Assembly (NCBI GenBank): GCA_017549385.1
Contig: JAFYUX010000161.1
Coordinates: 1-6,414, forward strand
DNA length: 6,414 nucleotides
From: Bacillota bacterium
GTDB taxonomy: Bacteria; Bacillota; Clostridia; Peptostreptococcales; Anaerovoracaceae
Direction: 5' to 3'
This document shows positions 5,677 through 6,414 of the stretch, piece after piece. The notes under the pieces were generated by a model that worked only from the letters and a program-made list of their open reading frames with translations, was not told the DNA's origin and ran no database searches. The first letter of the stretch is position 1. Each line of letters starts with the position of its first letter. The translations under genes were made by a program, and so were the position numbers.

Positions 5677-6263
5677 ACAGAATGAATGAAATGGTAGAAG
5701 GCTGTAAAATCACAGGATCTCTTACTCTGGACGGGGAAAATATCTACGGCGACATGGATGTAAATCATCTGCGCAAGCGTGTAGGCATGGTTTTCCAGAA
5801 GCCGAATCCTTTTCCTATGAGCATATATGATAATATCGCGTACGGTCCCCGTACACACGGTATCAAGAACAAGGCTCGTCTGGATGAAATCGTAGAAAAA
5901 TCCCTTAGAGGCGCGGCTATCTGGGATGAAGTAAAGGACAGACTCAAATCAAATGCCTTGGGTATGTCTGGTGGCCAGCAGCAGAGACTCTGCATCGCAA
6001 GAGCTCTGGCGGTAGAACCGGATGTACTGCTGATGGACGAACCCACAAGTGCTCTTGACCCGATATCCACATCTAAAATTGAAGATCTGGTAGTAGAACT
6101 TAAAGAACAGTACACAATCATCATGGTAACACATAATATGCAGCAGGCGGCTCGTATATCAGATAGAACGGCATTCTTCCTTCTTGGTGAAATTATCGAG
6201 TTTGATAAAACAGACAAGTTGTTTTCACTGCCTGCAGATAAGAGAACAGAAGATTACATTACA

Positions 6264-6269
6264 GGGAGG
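6264..6269 (+). promoter_or_regulatory. phoU ribosome binding site inside pstB
   Basis: GGGAGG lies 5 nt before the ATG at 6275 and 8 nt before the ATG at 6278. The second spacing is nearer the optimum for Gram-positive bacteria, so the second ATG may be the true start. The site lies within the last codons of pstB, as expected for translationally coupled genes. Confidence 0.65.
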
Positions 6270-6274
6270 TTTGG

Positions 6275-6414
6275 ATGATGCGCGTAAGATACAACGAACA
6301 GCTTGAAATGCTGCATCTTGAACTTATAAAAATGGGTGCACTTTGCGAAGATGCTATTGATGCGGCTATGAAGGCTCTTTTTAGTGGTGACCGCAATATG
6401 ATTAACAAAGCTGA
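6275..6414 (+). CDS. phoU: Phosphate signalling/transport regulator PhoU, N-terminal part (cut by window end)
   Basis: The first 46 codons read [20 protein letters not shown] and continue through [19 protein letters not shown]. This is the start of the PhoU helical bundle: a helix with Q-L-x-x-L-x-x-x-L spacing, then the M-G-x-x-x-E-x-A-I-x-x-A pattern. PhoU contacts the Pst transporter and the PhoR-type sensor kinase and turns down the Pho response when phosphate is plentiful; it also binds metal clusters in some bacteria. The start overlaps the pstB stop codon (ATGATG at 6275-6280; the first ATG overlaps TGA 6276-6278), indicating translational coupling. The second ATG (6278) is an alternative start with better ribosome-site spacing. 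The remainder, roughly 170 residues in the family, lies beyond the window. Confidence 0.92.
   Translation, partial: MMRVRYNEQLEMLHLELIKMGALCEDAIDAAMKALFSGDRNMINKA

Larger units (their letters stand above)
5526..6278 (+). pseudogene. pstB: Phosphate ABC transporter ATPase PstB, with in-frame TGA and damaged Walker A
   Basis: PstB is the cytoplasmic ATPase that drives PstCA. Read from ATG 5526, the frame gives 36 good PstB residues ([11 protein letters not shown], then NEITAFI). It then hits TGA at 5634-5636 and continues in the same frame to TGA 6276-6278, 250 codons in all, the normal family length. The stop replaces the first Gly of the Walker A loop, and the following residues read PSGCVNST instead of the usual PSGCGKST, so the ATP-binding lysine is also lost. 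Everything after residue 53 looks intact: Q-loop Q91, signature MSGGQQQR (147-154), Walker B VLLMDEP (about 167-173), H-loop His203, and the family-typical end YITGRFG. No frameshift is present. Translation from ATG 5682 would lack Walker A and cannot make an active ATPase. The ribosome site is weak (AAAGG, 5509-5513, 12 nt away). A sequencing or assembly error is a serious alternative. Confidence 0.88.

Noticed and set aside
1..6414. CRISPR arrays, insertion sequences, attachment sites or phage genes
   Set aside because: No repeat-spacer pattern, transposase or integrase frame, or target-site duplication is visible. Although tmRNA 3' ends are common integration sites, the DNA past the 3' end of ssrA is just its terminator and the symporter gene.

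Overview
The window is a phosphate-acquisition locus of a moderately low-GC Gram-positive bacterium, most probably a member of the Clostridia close to the Lachnospiraceae. That placement rests on the AT-rich intergenic DNA, strong purine-rich ribosome binding sites, a lipoprotein PstS, TTAACA-type Pho-box repeats, and a one-piece tmRNA with a ...LALAA tag. It is made from protein and RNA resemblance recalled from memory, not from a search.

Layout. Positions 1-41 (minus) are the first codons of a Na+/phosphate symporter cut by the window edge. Positions 245-2008 (minus) hold a complete paralogue of that symporter with a C-terminal PhoU-like domain, followed by its own terminator. Positions 2191-2548 (minus) are the tmRNA gene ssrA, with an encoded CCA end, a readable tag frame, a terminator and a perfect -10 box. 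The gap at 2549-2839 holds back-to-back promoters, for ssrA on the minus strand and for pst on the plus strand. From 2840 to the right edge runs a plus-strand operon pstS-pstC-pstA-pstB-phoU, with phoU cut by the window end.

How the genes work together. PstS is the surface phosphate-binding lipoprotein, PstC and PstA form the channel, PstB should power it, and PhoU links transporter state to the Pho regulatory response. The Na+/Pi symporters are a second phosphate route that does not use ATP directly. Repeats of TTAACA/TTTACA spaced about 11 bp apart lie before pstS and before both symporter genes, which suggests a common PhoP-type regulator.

Two things stand out. First, pstB carries an in-frame TGA exactly at the first glycine of its Walker A loop. 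Three more clustered changes lie within 41 bp, including loss of the catalytic lysine, while the rest of the gene is intact. This is either a recently inactivated ATPase or a local sequence error. Second, PstS is circularly permuted relative to the classical protein: the half carrying the SGTRDAF phosphate-binding loop comes first and the half that normally starts the protein comes last.
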